Part shown: positions 41,322-50,961 of the stretch, one piece after another
How positions within the stretch are numbered: position 1 is the stretch's first letter
Layout of the letters: every line of letters starts with the position of its first letter
Origin: CAILUG01 sp903844415
GTDB lineage: Bacteria > Pseudomonadota > Gammaproteobacteria > Pseudomonadales > Pseudohongiellaceae
Assembly: GCA_947477655.1 (NCBI GenBank)
Contig: CANJTS010000002.1
Span: forward strand, 248,001 to 312,000
DNA length: 64,000 nt
Reading direction: 5' to 3'
Position numbers and translations under genes: made by a program
The notes under the pieces: model-generated
The model's database searches: none
What the model saw: the letters and a program-made list of their open reading frames with translations, nothing else
What the model was told of the DNA's origin: nothing

Positions 41322-42122
41322 ATGAAGATAGGTATAGTCACATTGTTTCCGGGTATGTTCACTGCATTAAGTGAATATGGCATAACTGGTCGGGCGGTAA
41401 GAAACAAACTGTTACAACTGAATTATTGGAATCCACGCGATTATGCCAGTGACCGGCACCGATCCGTGGATGACAGGCCTTACGGCGGTGGACCCGGCAT
41501 GGTTATGCGGGCTGAGCCGGTAAGTCTGGCGATAACGGCAGCAAAATCTGCAATTAGCGCTAATGAAAACCATGCGGCTTGGGTTGTTTATCTCAGTCCG
41601 CAGGGAAAGCCGCTGGATCAGCAGCATGTAGCCAAGTTGGTACAACGGCAAAATCTGGTGTTGATGTGCGGTCGCTATGAGGGCGTGGATGAGCGAGTGC
41701 TTTCTAGCCAGATTGATGAAGAATGTTCGTTGGGTGATTTTGTTTTAAGTGGTGGTGAACTGGCGGCGATGGCTTTGCTAGATGCCATGATAAGACTGCT
41801 GCCAGGCGCACTTGGTGATGCTGATTCAGCGCTGCAGGATTCCTTCTCAAACTATGGAGAAGATGATTTAAAGAATACTAACTTGCTGGATCATCCGCAT
41901 TACACAAGACCGGAGAGTTTTGCCGGCATGAACGTGCCGCCGGTGTTACTCAGTGGTGATCACGCCCAGATTGAACTCTGGCGATTGCAGCAAAGATTGG
42001 GAATTACCTGGCAAAAACGCCCGGATTTGTTTGACAAGATGCAATTAACTGCCCAGCAACAACAATTGCTGGACGCATTTAAACGAGTAAATACGCAAAC
42101 TGGGAAAATAGATAAAGAGTAA
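41322..42122 (+). CDS. trmD: tRNA (guanine-N1)-methyltransferase TrmD
   Basis: The start at 41322 gives MKIGIVTLFPGMF, the canonical N-terminus, and 266 residues; the frame from 41256 would overlap rimM and adds a non-family extension. Trefoil-knot SAM site elements include GGGPGMVMR, GRYEGVDERV and GDFVLSGGELAAM. It methylates G37 of certain tRNAs and prevents frameshifting. Third gene of the rpsP operon. Confidence 0.97.
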   Translation: MKIGIVTLFPGMFTALSEYGITGRAVRNKLLQLNYWNPRDYASDRHRSVDDRPYGGGPGMVMRAEPVSLAITAAKSAISANENHAAWVVYLSPQGKPLDQQHVAKLVQRQNLVLMCGRYEGVDERVLSSQIDEECSLGDFVLSGGELAAMALLDAMIRLLPGALGDADSALQDSFSNYGEDDLKNTNLLDHPHYTRPESFAGMNVPPVLLSGDHAQIELWRLQQRLGITWQKRPDLFDKMQLTAQQQQLLDAFKRVNTQTGKIDKE

Positions 42123-42230
42123 ACGGATTGGCATTCGGGTTTAACCCAACACGAGTAAGATCGCATACGCAATAAAAGGCAGTATCTAGCAATATTTACT
42201 ACAAGAATCGATGATCGGTGGAGTAACAAA

Positions 42231-42599
42231 ATGAGCGGCAACAACAAAATAATCCAGTTAGTAGAACAATCGCAGATGAAGACCAACATACCCGTCTTCA
42301 ATCCAGGCGATACCGTTGTGGTGCAAGTGCGCATTCAGGAAGGTGATCGTGAGCGGTTGCAGGCCTACGAAGGTATTGTGATAGCAATCAAAAGTCGTGG
42401 CCTGGGCTCTTCTTTTACTGTGCGTAAAATCTCTCACGGTGTAGGTGTGGAGCGTACTTTCCAGACTCACAGCCATCAGGTAGAAAGTATTAACGTGAAA
42501 CGTCGTGGAGATGTGCGTCAGGCCAAATTGTATTACTTGCGTGAACTTACTGGCCGTGCTGCACGTATTACTGAAAAGCTGGAAAAAAGAGCAGACTAA
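42231..42599 (+). CDS. rplS: 50S ribosomal protein L19
   Basis: The 122-residue protein has the L19 pattern: FNPGDTVVVQVRIQEGDRER, YEGIVIAIKSRGLGSSFTVRK and GVGVERTFQTHS. It lies at the 30S-50S interface. Last gene of the rpsP operon; a strong inverted repeat follows. Confidence 0.97.
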   Translation: MSGNNKIIQLVEQSQMKTNIPVFNPGDTVVVQVRIQEGDRERLQAYEGIVIAIKSRGLGSSFTVRKISHGVGVERTFQTHSHQVESINVKRRGDVRQAKLYYLRELTGRAARITEKLEKRAD

Positions 42600-42621
42600 A
42601 TTCAAAGGTGAATCACTTGCC

Positions 42622-42653
42622 CAAGCTGTATTACTGCAATACAGTACAGCTTG
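42622..42653 (+). terminator. Nested inverted repeat between rplS and dsbC
   Basis: CAAGCTGTA and TACAGCTTG form a perfect 9-bp outer repeat. An alternative inner stem pairs CTGTATT with AATACAG. The two share CTGTA and so are mutually exclusive. It may end the ribosomal operon or control read-through to dsbC; no T-run follows. Confidence 0.4.
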
Positions 42654-42696
42654 TAGTGGTCTGCATGATGACGACCAAAGTGACGAGGATTCCTGC

Positions 42697-43488
42697 ATGA
42701 GTCTGTTTTCTACATTCATTTCGCCCACACCGCTCCAACGGTGGTTTTCATTGTTGTTTTCAATGCTGGTTATTTCCAGTACTTCACCTGCATCAGCCCA
42801 GAGTAGTGATGATGCCAGTGCCATAGCGGCAATTGAGAGTTTGCTCAAGACTACTCAACCAGACATGATCATTGCCGACATCAGCAAAAGTCCAGTGGCC
42901 GGATTGTTTGAAGTTTCCATCCAGAACGGACAATCAATCTACGTTTCCAGCGATGCCCGTTTTTTCATACCTGGCGATCTGTATGAAGCCAAAACAGATG
43001 GTCTTATTAATCTGGGTGAAACCAAACGAAATGTCATCCGTCGGGATAAAATTGCAGCGCTTAGTGAATCCGACATGATCGTTTATGAGCCCACTAATGG
43101 GCGTAAAGCAACCGTCACAGTGTTCACCGATGTTGATTGTCCGTACTGTCGTAAATTGCATGGCGAAGTTGAAGCGCTCAATGCAATGGGAATCGCAATT
43201 CGATATCTTGCTTACCCACGAACTGGACTAAATACTGAAACCAGCATCAAAATGATATCCACTTGGTGTGCGGCTGATCGTAAAGCCATGTTGACGAGCG
43301 CCAAACGTGGTGGTGATGTGCCACTGGCAGATTGTGAAAATCCAGTAGCTAGTCAATATCAACTAGGGCGCGAAGTTGGTGTTACAGGCACACCTGCTTT
43401 GGTTTTGGAAGATGGCACTATATTGCCAGGCTATATTCCAGCAGCAACTCTTGGCGCTTATCTGCTCGTTGACAAGGCACAACCCTAA
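42697..43488 (+). CDS. dsbC: Thiol:disulfide isomerase DsbC
   Basis: The start at 42697 gives a 263-residue protein with a signal peptide ending SPASAQ; the longer frame from 42505 overlaps rplS. The N-terminal dimerisation domain (about 45-105) is followed by a thioredoxin domain with VDCPYCRKLH (C148, C151) and the cis-Pro motif VTGTPALVLEDG. It isomerises wrong disulfides in the periplasm. A GAGGA sequence supports the start. It precedes hom and thrC as in Pseudomonas. Confidence 0.95.
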   Translation: MSLFSTFISPTPLQRWFSLLFSMLVISSTSPASAQSSDDASAIAAIESLLKTTQPDMIIADISKSPVAGLFEVSIQNGQSIYVSSDARFFIPGDLYEAKTDGLINLGETKRNVIRRDKIAALSESDMIVYEPTNGRKATVTVFTDVDCPYCRKLHGEVEALNAMGIAIRYLAYPRTGLNTETSIKMISTWCAADRKAMLTSAKRGGDVPLADCENPVASQYQLGREVGVTGTPALVLEDGTILPGYIPAATLGAYLLVDKAQP

Positions 43489-43625
43489 GGGTTCTTGGCC
43501 GATCAAGTGAGAAGTGCTCCAAGCATCTGTGATTGCTTTAACACATGTACCCATCGCTATAATACATCTCCTACATTACACGAACGCAATGCCCAGGTTG
43601 TTTATCCTGCGGTCCGGAGTAAGTT

Positions 43626-44939
43626 TTGAAACCAATCAATATCGGTATCTGTGGTCTGGGAACAGTTGGCTACGGTAGTTTTTCCGTGCTTAAAAATAAT
43701 TGTCTGGAAATTTCCCGCAGAGTTGGCACTGACGTTCTCGTTTCGCATATTGGTACCCGTGGTTTGCGGCCTGGGCAAGATATAGGCGCAGTAAAAATCA
43801 GTAAGGACGTATTCGCTGTTGTTAATGATCCTGCTGTGGATATTGTGCTGGAATTGATGGGCGGTATTGATGTTGCAAAACAGCTGATTTTACATGCCAT
43901 AGCAAATGGTAAACATGTAGTCACTGCCAATAAAGCCTTGATTGCAGTGCATGGCAATGAAATATTCGCGGCCGCTGCGGCCAAAAATGTGATGGTGGCT
44001 TATGAAGCTTCTGTCGCTGGTGGTATTCCCATTATCAAGGCTATTCGTGAAGGACTGGCGGGCAATAGTATCCAATGGCTGGTAGGCATCATCAACGGCA
44101 CAAGCAATTTTATTCTTACTGAAATGCGTGAAAAAGGCCGCGGTTTTGCTGAAGTCTTAAAAGAAGCTCAAGTTCTAGGTTATGCCGAAGCTGATCCTGC
44201 TTTTGATGTAGAGGGTATCGATGCCGCCCACAAACTTACTATCCTGGCGGCTATTGCTTTTGGCATTCCCCTGCAATTTGCCAAGACTTATACAGAAGGT
44301 ATATCCGCTCTTACGCAAGAAGATATTCATTATGCCGATGAGTTGGGTTACCGCATTAAACACCTCGGTATCAGTCGCAGAACTATCAAGGGAATTGAGC
44401 TGCGTGTACATCCCACTCTTATTGATGCAGGCAGCATGATTGCCAATGTACACGGGGTGATGAATGCTGTGATGGTAAACGGCGACGCAGTGGGATCCAC
44501 TTTGTATTATGGTGCTGGCGCAGGTGCTGCACCAACCGCTTCGGCAGTAGTAGCTGACATCATTGATGTAGCACGCATGATTTCGAATCCTGAAAGTAGA
44601 GTACCTGCTTTAGCATTTCAGGACGACAACTTGTTAGATCTCCCAATTCTTGCCATAGATGAAATAAACAGCGCGTATTATTTGCGTATCACGGCTATGG
44701 ACAGGGTTGGGGTGTTGGCTCACATCACGCAGATACTCGGCGAATGTGCCATCAATATAGAGGCCATTATTCAGAAGGAGCCACGTGGAGCAGATATTTC
44801 CAATCAGCGTGTTCCAGTGATTATTCTCACGCATGAAATTCTGGAAGCCACACTTAATATAGCAATAACACGCATCGAAAAATTAGATGGTGTGGTAGAT
44901 CAAGTGATGCGTATTCGCGTCTATAAATTGGTTGAGTAA
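43626..44939 (+). CDS. hom: Homoserine dehydrogenase
   Basis: The 437-residue protein has a Rossmann NAD(P)-binding motif ICGLGTVGYGSF, the catalytic region VEGIDAAHKLTILAA, and a C-terminal ACT domain (ITAMDRVGVLAHITQIL) for allosteric control. It reduces aspartate semialdehyde to homoserine in threonine and methionine synthesis. The start is a TTG with CCGGAG upstream. thrC follows about 80 bp downstream. Confidence 0.96.
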   Translation: MKPINIGICGLGTVGYGSFSVLKNNCLEISRRVGTDVLVSHIGTRGLRPGQDIGAVKISKDVFAVVNDPAVDIVLELMGGIDVAKQLILHAIANGKHVVTANKALIAVHGNEIFAAAAAKNVMVAYEASVAGGIPIIKAIREGLAGNSIQWLVGIINGTSNFILTEMREKGRGFAEVLKEAQVLGYAEADPAFDVEGIDAAHKLTILAAIAFGIPLQFAKTYTEGISALTQEDIHYADELGYRIKHLGISRRTIKGIELRVHPTLIDAGSMIANVHGVMNAVMVNGDAVGSTLYYGAGAGAAPTASAVVADIIDVARMISNPESRVPALAFQDDNLLDLPILAIDEINSAYYLRITAMDRVGVLAHITQILGECAINIEAIIQKEPRGADISNQRVPVIILTHEILEATLNIAITRIEKLDGVVDQVMRIRVYKLVE

Positions 44940-45019
44940 GTTTTTAGTTGGCAACTCGCCTTGCTAGATAGGCGATAGGTAGCAAATAAAGTCACAAATA
45001 GATCAGCAAGGTAGACTCA

Positions 45020-46423
45020 GTGAAATACATCAGTACACGCGGCCAAGCTCCAGCAGTTTCTTTTGAAGAAGTTGTCCTGACCGGGTTAGCCCCCGATGGT
45101 GGGTTGTATATTCCTGCTAGTTTGCCTGCTATTACTGTGCAGCAATTACAGGCCTGGCGACAACTTTCGTATGCTGAGCTGGCCTTCGAAATCATCCGTT
45201 TGTTTGTTGATGGCGCCATTCCCGATGACAAACTTCGAGTTATGATTAATGAAAGTTATGCGGGTTTTTCTAATTCTGACGTAGCGCCACTGCATCATCT
45301 GGACAACAACAACTGGGTGCTGGAGTTGTATTGTGGTCCAACTTTGGCTTTTAAGGATTTTGCCCTGCAATTGTTGGGACGTTTGCTGGATTTTTTTCTC
45401 GAAAAACGTCAGCAGTATGTCGCAATTCTTGGTGCAACTTCCGGCGATACTGGTTCGGCAGCAATCGAAGGGTGCAAACATTGCAAGTATGTCGAGTTAT
45501 TTATTTTGCACCCCCATAATCGGGTCTCTGAAGTACAGCGACGGCAGATGACCACAGTCAGTGGTGACAACATCAATAACCTTGCCATCGAAGGCAACTT
45601 TGATGACTGTCAGCAAATCGTCAAACAGGCATTTTCTGATCAGAGTTTTCTACCTGCGGGATACCAACTTGTTGCCGTCAACTCCATCAACTGGGCCAGA
45701 ATCATGGCGCAGATTGTGTATTATTTTTATGCGGCGCTAAAATTTCAAGACAAATTTCCGATTCCAACTCCAATATCCTTTTCGGTGCCAACAGGAAATT
45801 TTGGTGATATTTATGCTGGCTATCTGGCAAAAAAAATGGGCCTGCCAATCAGGCAGTTAGTTATCGCCACCAATAGCAATGACATCCTGCATCGATTCAT
45901 AAGCAGTAATCGTTATTTTAAAAATACTTTGCAAGCCAGTTTGTCGCCAAGTATGGACATAATGGTTAGTAGTAACTTTGAACGTTTTCTCTATGATCTG
46001 TTTCAAGGCGATACCCAGCGTGTCACCAGTTTTGTTACTGGCTTAAGCAGTGAGGTCCAGCAAGTCACACCGCAGGAGTGGGAGCAAGCGCGTGCGCAAT
46101 TTTCCAGTTATGGCGTCGATGATGCCAGCACTGTTGCGACAATAAAAAGTGTATTTAAAAACTCCGAGTTTCTGTTGGATCCCCACACTGCTACTGGTGT
46201 AAAAGCCGCACAGGTTTGCAATACTGATCCTGCTGTTGTGATGATTATATTAGGTACTGCTCATCCAGTTAAATTTGCAGCAGCAATAGAGCAGGCTGGT
46301 CTGACGGTGCCTGCGTTACCCCCTCACATGGCTGATTTGTTAACCAAAAAGGAACTTTACACTGTATTGGGCAATAGCCTTCAAGCAGTACAAAAACACA
46401 TACTTGCTAACTTAAAAAAATAG
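45020..46423 (+). CDS. thrC: Threonine synthase
   Basis: The 467-residue PLP enzyme has the N-terminal threonine-synthase segment (MKYISTRGQAPAVSFEEV, TGLAPDGGLYIP) and the Schiff-base lysine in GPTLAFKDFALQ (K112). It converts O-phosphohomoserine to threonine. The start is GTG. Together with hom it completes the homoserine-to-threonine branch apart from homoserine kinase, which is not in the window. Confidence 0.96.
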   Translation: MKYISTRGQAPAVSFEEVVLTGLAPDGGLYIPASLPAITVQQLQAWRQLSYAELAFEIIRLFVDGAIPDDKLRVMINESYAGFSNSDVAPLHHLDNNNWVLELYCGPTLAFKDFALQLLGRLLDFFLEKRQQYVAILGATSGDTGSAAIEGCKHCKYVELFILHPHNRVSEVQRRQMTTVSGDNINNLAIEGNFDDCQQIVKQAFSDQSFLPAGYQLVAVNSINWARIMAQIVYYFYAALKFQDKFPIPTPISFSVPTGNFGDIYAGYLAKKMGLPIRQLVIATNSNDILHRFISSNRYFKNTLQASLSPSMDIMVSSNFERFLYDLFQGDTQRVTSFVTGLSSEVQQVTPQEWEQARAQFSSYGVDDASTVATIKSVFKNSEFLLDPHTATGVKAAQVCNTDPAVVMIILGTAHPVKFAAAIEQAGLTVPALPPHMADLLTKKELYTVLGNSLQAVQKHILANLKK

Positions 46424-46535
46424 GCCCGCATTGCTGCACACAATCCGAATTTTACAAAATAATTGGTAGTGCGATTTCTGCAGCCCGCAGACTAATCATC
46501 AAATCAGCTCAGCAGATATCAACTCAAGAGCTTCT

Positions 46536-47606
46536 TCAAATTTCATCGGGTGCTGCCAGTACCACAGCAAACTCCATACGCTGTTCATTCCGCAGGGTTA
46601 CTACTTTGACAGTTTCTCCTGGCAGGTGTTGTTCCAGAGCGTTCAGTAAGTCATCACTGTTGGTCACAGTGGTGCCATTGATTTCTGTAATCACATCACC
46701 CAATAAATAGTCGCCACGCTGGTTTTGTGAAATGCCAATAAGACCGGCTTTAGCTGCCGGTAAATTTGCATTTACTGACAATACAGGCACACCGGTAATC
46801 CCACGTTGCTGACTCCAAGAATCGGGCGGATTTTGAACGCCCAAGATAGGGCGCACTTCTTTGCCATATTCCAGTAACTGCGGGATTACTTTTTTAACAG
46901 TATCCACCGGAATGGCGAAACCGATACCAGCACTGGCTCCGCTAGGACTGATGATCTGAGTGTTTACTCCAATAAGTTGCCCCATGGAGTTGAGCAAAGG
47001 GCCGCCGGAATTGCCAGGATTAATGGACGCATCGGTCTGAATCACATCACGAATTTTGCGGTTTGTCAGAGAAGAAATTTCACGACCTAAAGCACTTACA
47101 ACGCCGACTGTCATAGTGGTGTCCAGTCCGAACGGATTGCCAATTGCGATCACCTTACGACCTACTTCGAGAATTTTAGAATCGCCCAACGGCAGTGGCG
47201 TTAGCTTATCTGCCGGCGCAGTAATTCGAAGCAGCGCCAGATCTTTGCTGGGTGCTACTCCAACCAATTCGGCATCCCAGGTCGATTGATCCTGCAGGGT
47301 GATGGTTACACGGGTTGCATCAGCTATTACATGTACATTGGTCACAATCAGGCCGGATTTGTCCCACACAAAACCTGTGCCGCTACCTTGTGGGCTTTCT
47401 TGCACATTCATGTTGAATGGATTGGTGCGATACAGAGCCGAATTTGTCACAAAAACCACCGAGGGGCTGGCAGCTCGGAAGATTTCTATATTGTTGGCTT
47501 CATCTTCAGTCTTAAAACTCAGATAGTCTGGTGCCGCTAATGTAGCAATGGGTACAAATACAAACATAAAACTCAAAAGGCCGGAAAATAAAATAGGTGA
47601 TTTCAA
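46536..47606 (-). CDS. Deg-type trypsin-like serine protease with one PDZ domain
   Basis: The 356-residue protein has a signal peptide (about 1-24). The chymotrypsin-like domain has the triad H92 (VTNVHVI), D122 (SKDLALLRI) and S200 (INPGNSGGPLL). A single PDZ domain occupies about 255-350 (GDYLLGDVITEINGTTV). It is shaped like DegS or a short DegP/HtrA and should degrade or sense misfolded periplasmic proteins. It sits convergently after thrC, an insertion relative to the usual thrC-recJ order. Confidence 0.9.
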   Translation of the reverse strand: MKSPILFSGLLSFMFVFVPIATLAAPDYLSFKTEDEANNIEIFRAASPSVVFVTNSALYRTNPFNMNVQESPQGSGTGFVWDKSGLIVTNVHVIADATRVTITLQDQSTWDAELVGVAPSKDLALLRITAPADKLTPLPLGDSKILEVGRKVIAIGNPFGLDTTMTVGVVSALGREISSLTNRKIRDVIQTDASINPGNSGGPLLNSMGQLIGVNTQIISPSGASAGIGFAIPVDTVKKVIPQLLEYGKEVRPILGVQNPPDSWSQQRGITGVPVLSVNANLPAAKAGLIGISQNQRGDYLLGDVITEINGTTVTNSDDLLNALEQHLPGETVKVVTLRNEQRMEFAVVLAAPDEI

Positions 47607-47890
47607 AATAATTACTCCAAATTTATTTAACTTTTAAACTTACCGTAATAAGTCTGTAATAATAAAAAAATAACAGGATTCTTTCTAAGCTCTTAGTCAG
47701 ATTAATCGTGTTGAAGTTCAATTGTTTTTATTCTTGTCACACAATAGCCAGTTGGTTTCACGATGAGTGTTAGAATCCTTTGTCGTATTTTATTGTCGCA
47801 AACACCAAACAGATAAGGGTGTGTATTAAAAGATTCAAGGATGTTGTAGCAATATCCTTATAGATCGCCAACTTTTTCTTGAACTAAAAA

Positions 47891-49648
47891 ATGCAGATCC
47901 TAGCTAGACCAACCCAAGGCACCCCGCAATTTAGTCCACAGATTCATCCTGTTTTGCAGAAAGTGTTGTTGGCTCGGGGTTTGCATCATGATGCGGAACT
48001 TGAGCTGGCACTTGCACAATTAATCCATCCAGGGTTCTTGTTAAATATGCAGCAAGCCGTCGAGTTGTTAGTGCAGATGTTGCTGCAACAACAACGCATA
48101 TTGATCGTGGCCGACTTTGACGCTGACGGCGCCACCAGTTGTGTCTTGGCTATTTTGTGTTTACGCGCCATGGGCTTCAAAAATGTTGATTATCTGGTTC
48201 CAAACCGCTTTGAGTTTGGCTACGGGTTAACTCCTGAAATTGTGGAGGTGGCACGCGCTCTACAACCCGATCTCATCATCACTGTTGACAACGGTATCGC
48301 GAGTCATGCAGGCATAAAATTGGCACGCTCGTGTGGTATCAAGGTGTTGGTCACTGACCACCATCTGCCGGCAAATACACTGCCAGATGCTTGCTGCATT
48401 CTCAATCCCAACCAAAAAGACTGCAAATTTCCTAGTAAGGCCTTGGCTGGTGTTGGCGTGGTATTTTATTTGATGACTGCGTTGCGTGCTCAACTGCGTA
48501 ACGAAAATTGGTTTGGCAAGCAGAGTATCACCGATCCTAACCTGGGTTCATTTTTGGATCTCGTTGCACTGGGCACAGTAGCGGATGTTGTTCCGCTCGA
48601 TCAGAATAATCGCATATTGGTAAAACATGGTTTGCAAATAATTAAGAGTGGACGCTGTCGTCCTGGTATTACAGCCTTGCTGGAAGTAGCTGGTCGTAAT
48701 CCACAAAAAATTGCCGCTAGTGATTTAGGTTTCAGCGTAGGGCCACGACTAAATGCAGCAGGACGACTCGACGACATGTCGCTTGGCATTGAATGTTTGT
48801 TGGCAGATTCGGCATATATGGCACATCAATTAGCCTTACAACTGGATGCGCTGAATAAAGATAGGCGCTTGATCGAGCAGGGCATGCTCGCTGCAGCACT
48901 GTTATATCTTGAGCAATTGCCGCAAGTTGTCGATAAACGTCACAGTACGTGTTTGTACGATCCAAACTGGCATCAGGGTGTTATTGGAATTCTGGCTGCC
49001 CGTATCAAGGAACGTTTGCACCGGCCTGTAATTATTTTCGCCGACGCAGGAAATGATGCTGAAGGCTTTGCCCTAATTAAAGGTTCTGCCCGTTCTATAG
49101 CTGGCATCAATATTCGAGATGTATTGGATGCAGTAGCAACACATAATCCGCACCTGCTAAATAAATTTGGTGGGCATGCAATGGCAGCAGGGTTGTCCAT
49201 TTATAAAGCGGCATTTGTAGAGTTCAGTATTGCCCTCGAACAAACTTTGCAAATTTATGTCAATCCGGAAGTTTTTAAGCGGCATAATTTCACTGATGGA
49301 AATTTACCTCCTACTTGTTTTTCGGTGGAATTTGCCCAAATAATAGGTGCTGCTGGACCTTGGGGGCAACACTTTCCTGAGCCGCTTTTCGATGGTGTGT
49401 TTAAAGTTGTCAAAAAACGTATCTTGGCGGACAAACATCTTAAGTTGGTTTTGCAAACACCTGCTGGCGACACAATGGTTGATGCCATTGCATTTAATCA
49501 GGAACCTGCAATTCTCCAAGATGATGGAGAATATGTGCAGTTGTTGTATAAGCTAGATATTAACGAGTACCGAGGTAACAGTAGTGTGCAATTGTTAGTT
49601 GAAAAAATAGAATTTTGCCAGCCAGAAATTTGTGCTGTACTACCGTAA
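47891..49648 (+). CDS. recJ: Single-stranded-DNA-specific exonuclease RecJ
   Basis: The 585-residue protein shows DHH-family motifs: IVADFDADGATSCVLA, TVDNGIASHAG, VTDHHLPANTLPDAC. The DHHA1 part has NKFGGHAMAAGLSI. It is a 5'-3' ssDNA exonuclease in recombination and mismatch repair. Length is typical. It follows thrC in Pseudomonas-like order but here is separated by a Deg protease gene. Confidence 0.96.
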   Translation: MQILARPTQGTPQFSPQIHPVLQKVLLARGLHHDAELELALAQLIHPGFLLNMQQAVELLVQMLLQQQRILIVADFDADGATSCVLAILCLRAMGFKNVDYLVPNRFEFGYGLTPEIVEVARALQPDLIITVDNGIASHAGIKLARSCGIKVLVTDHHLPANTLPDACCILNPNQKDCKFPSKALAGVGVVFYLMTALRAQLRNENWFGKQSITDPNLGSFLDLVALGTVADVVPLDQNNRILVKHGLQIIKSGRCRPGITALLEVAGRNPQKIAASDLGFSVGPRLNAAGRLDDMSLGIECLLADSAYMAHQLALQLDALNKDRRLIEQGMLAAALLYLEQLPQVVDKRHSTCLYDPNWHQGVIGILAARIKERLHRPVIIFADAGNDAEGFALIKGSARSIAGINIRDVLDAVATHNPHLLNKFGGHAMAAGLSIYKAAFVEFSIALEQTLQIYVNPEVFKRHNFTDGNLPPTCFSVEFAQIIGAAGPWGQHFPEPLFDGVFKVVKKRILADKHLKLVLQTPAGDTMVDAIAFNQEPAILQDDGEYVQLLYKLDINEYRGNSSVQLLVEKIEFCQPEICAVLP

Positions 49649-49682
49649 ACAAATCAATCAAAAAAATATGAATACTTAGACT

Positions 49683-50915
49683 ATGAACAATCCCTCAAAA
49701 ACAGCACGGTTTGCAGCATTTTCCAGTAAAGCATTTGTTTTTTATTGGTGGGCAAGATTTTTTGCAACGTTCTCAGTTCAGATCGTAGCAGTTGCCGTTG
49801 CCTGGCAAGTATATGACCTTACCCGTGATCCGAAAGATCTGGGTATTCTAGGTATCGTGCAATTTTTACCTATGCTGTTATTAGTACTAGTAACAGGCAC
49901 AGTTGCTGATCGTTTTGGTCGTCGTCTTGTCATGAGTGTGGCACTCGTGCTCGAAATTGTGTGTGCAGCTACAATTTTGTATTTCTCGTGGCGTGGTTTG
50001 ATTACGCCTATGCCCATCTTTATTGCGTTGGCTATTTTGGCCATAGGTCGGGCTTTTTTTGGTCCTGCCTCGCAAGCTTTATTAGGAGGTCTGGTGCCGG
50101 TGCAAGATTTTGCCAATGCCGTGTCGTGGAATTCTTCGGCCTGGCAGGTAGCAAGCTTGGTAGGTCCGGTTGCGGGCGGATTTTTGTACGGGGCAAGTGC
50201 CAATGTGGCCTATGGTGTTGCGGTAATTTTGCTAGTGTTCGCGCTGCTGTTGTTATTGCGTGTGCCGGAACCGCCACCACCGAAGGAAATACGGCGTATC
50301 ACTTTTAATTCGGTATTCGAAGGCCTGCATTTTATTCGTAAGGAAAAAGTGGTGTTAGGCGCAATCTCCCTGGATTTATTTGCGGTGCTGTTGGGTGGTG
50401 CGGTTGCACTGATGCCGGTTTATGCTCGAGATATCCTGCAACTAGGCCCCTTAGGGTTGGGATTTTTGCGTGCTGCACCTGGCATTGGAGCAGTGTTAAC
50501 AGCTGCGTTTTTAGCCACCTCCCCAATTCGAGATCACGCAGGACGTATATTGCTGATGTTTGTTGCTCTGTTTGGTGTGTTCACCATTATGTTTGGAGTT
50601 TCTACTTGGGCCTGGTTATCCATTATTGCTCTGGCTTTGATTGGCGCAGCCGACATGGTGAGTGTGGTGATTCGTGAAACTTTGCTGCAGTTGTGGACAC
50701 CTGACCCTGTGCGCGGCCGCGTAAATGCCGTCAACATGGTGTTTCTGGGAGCCTCCAATGAACTAGGTGAGTTTCGCGCCGGGTTTATGGCGGCATGGAT
50801 AGGCGTAGTGCCCGCTGTGGTGTTTGGTGGGGTAGGTGCAGTGGTAGTGGCAGCAGCCTGGATTGTGATATTCCCACAGTTAAGGGATGTGCGGTATCTC
50901 AACAAACAGGAATAA
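49683..50915 (+). CDS. MFS transporter (MFS_3, enterobactin-exporter-like)
   Basis: The 410-residue protein has about twelve transmembrane helices. It bears the loop signature GTVADRFGRRLVMSVALVLE between helices 2 and 3, and the MFS_3-like N-terminus FYWWARFFATFSVQIVAVAVAWQVYDLTRDP. It is a proton-coupled exporter candidate; the substrate is unknown. It lies 35 bp after recJ and 47 bp before the beta-propeller lipoprotein, so it may share their transcript. Confidence 0.85.
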   Translation: MNNPSKTARFAAFSSKAFVFYWWARFFATFSVQIVAVAVAWQVYDLTRDPKDLGILGIVQFLPMLLLVLVTGTVADRFGRRLVMSVALVLEIVCAATILYFSWRGLITPMPIFIALAILAIGRAFFGPASQALLGGLVPVQDFANAVSWNSSAWQVASLVGPVAGGFLYGASANVAYGVAVILLVFALLLLLRVPEPPPPKEIRRITFNSVFEGLHFIRKEKVVLGAISLDLFAVLLGGAVALMPVYARDILQLGPLGLGFLRAAPGIGAVLTAAFLATSPIRDHAGRILLMFVALFGVFTIMFGVSTWAWLSIIALALIGAADMVSVVIRETLLQLWTPDPVRGRVNAVNMVFLGASNELGEFRAGFMAAWIGVVPAVVFGGVGAVVVAAAWIVIFPQLRDVRYLNKQE

Positions 50916-50961
50916 CACAGGCATAATGGCATTCATATAAATCGATCTGAGGGAGTGTACC

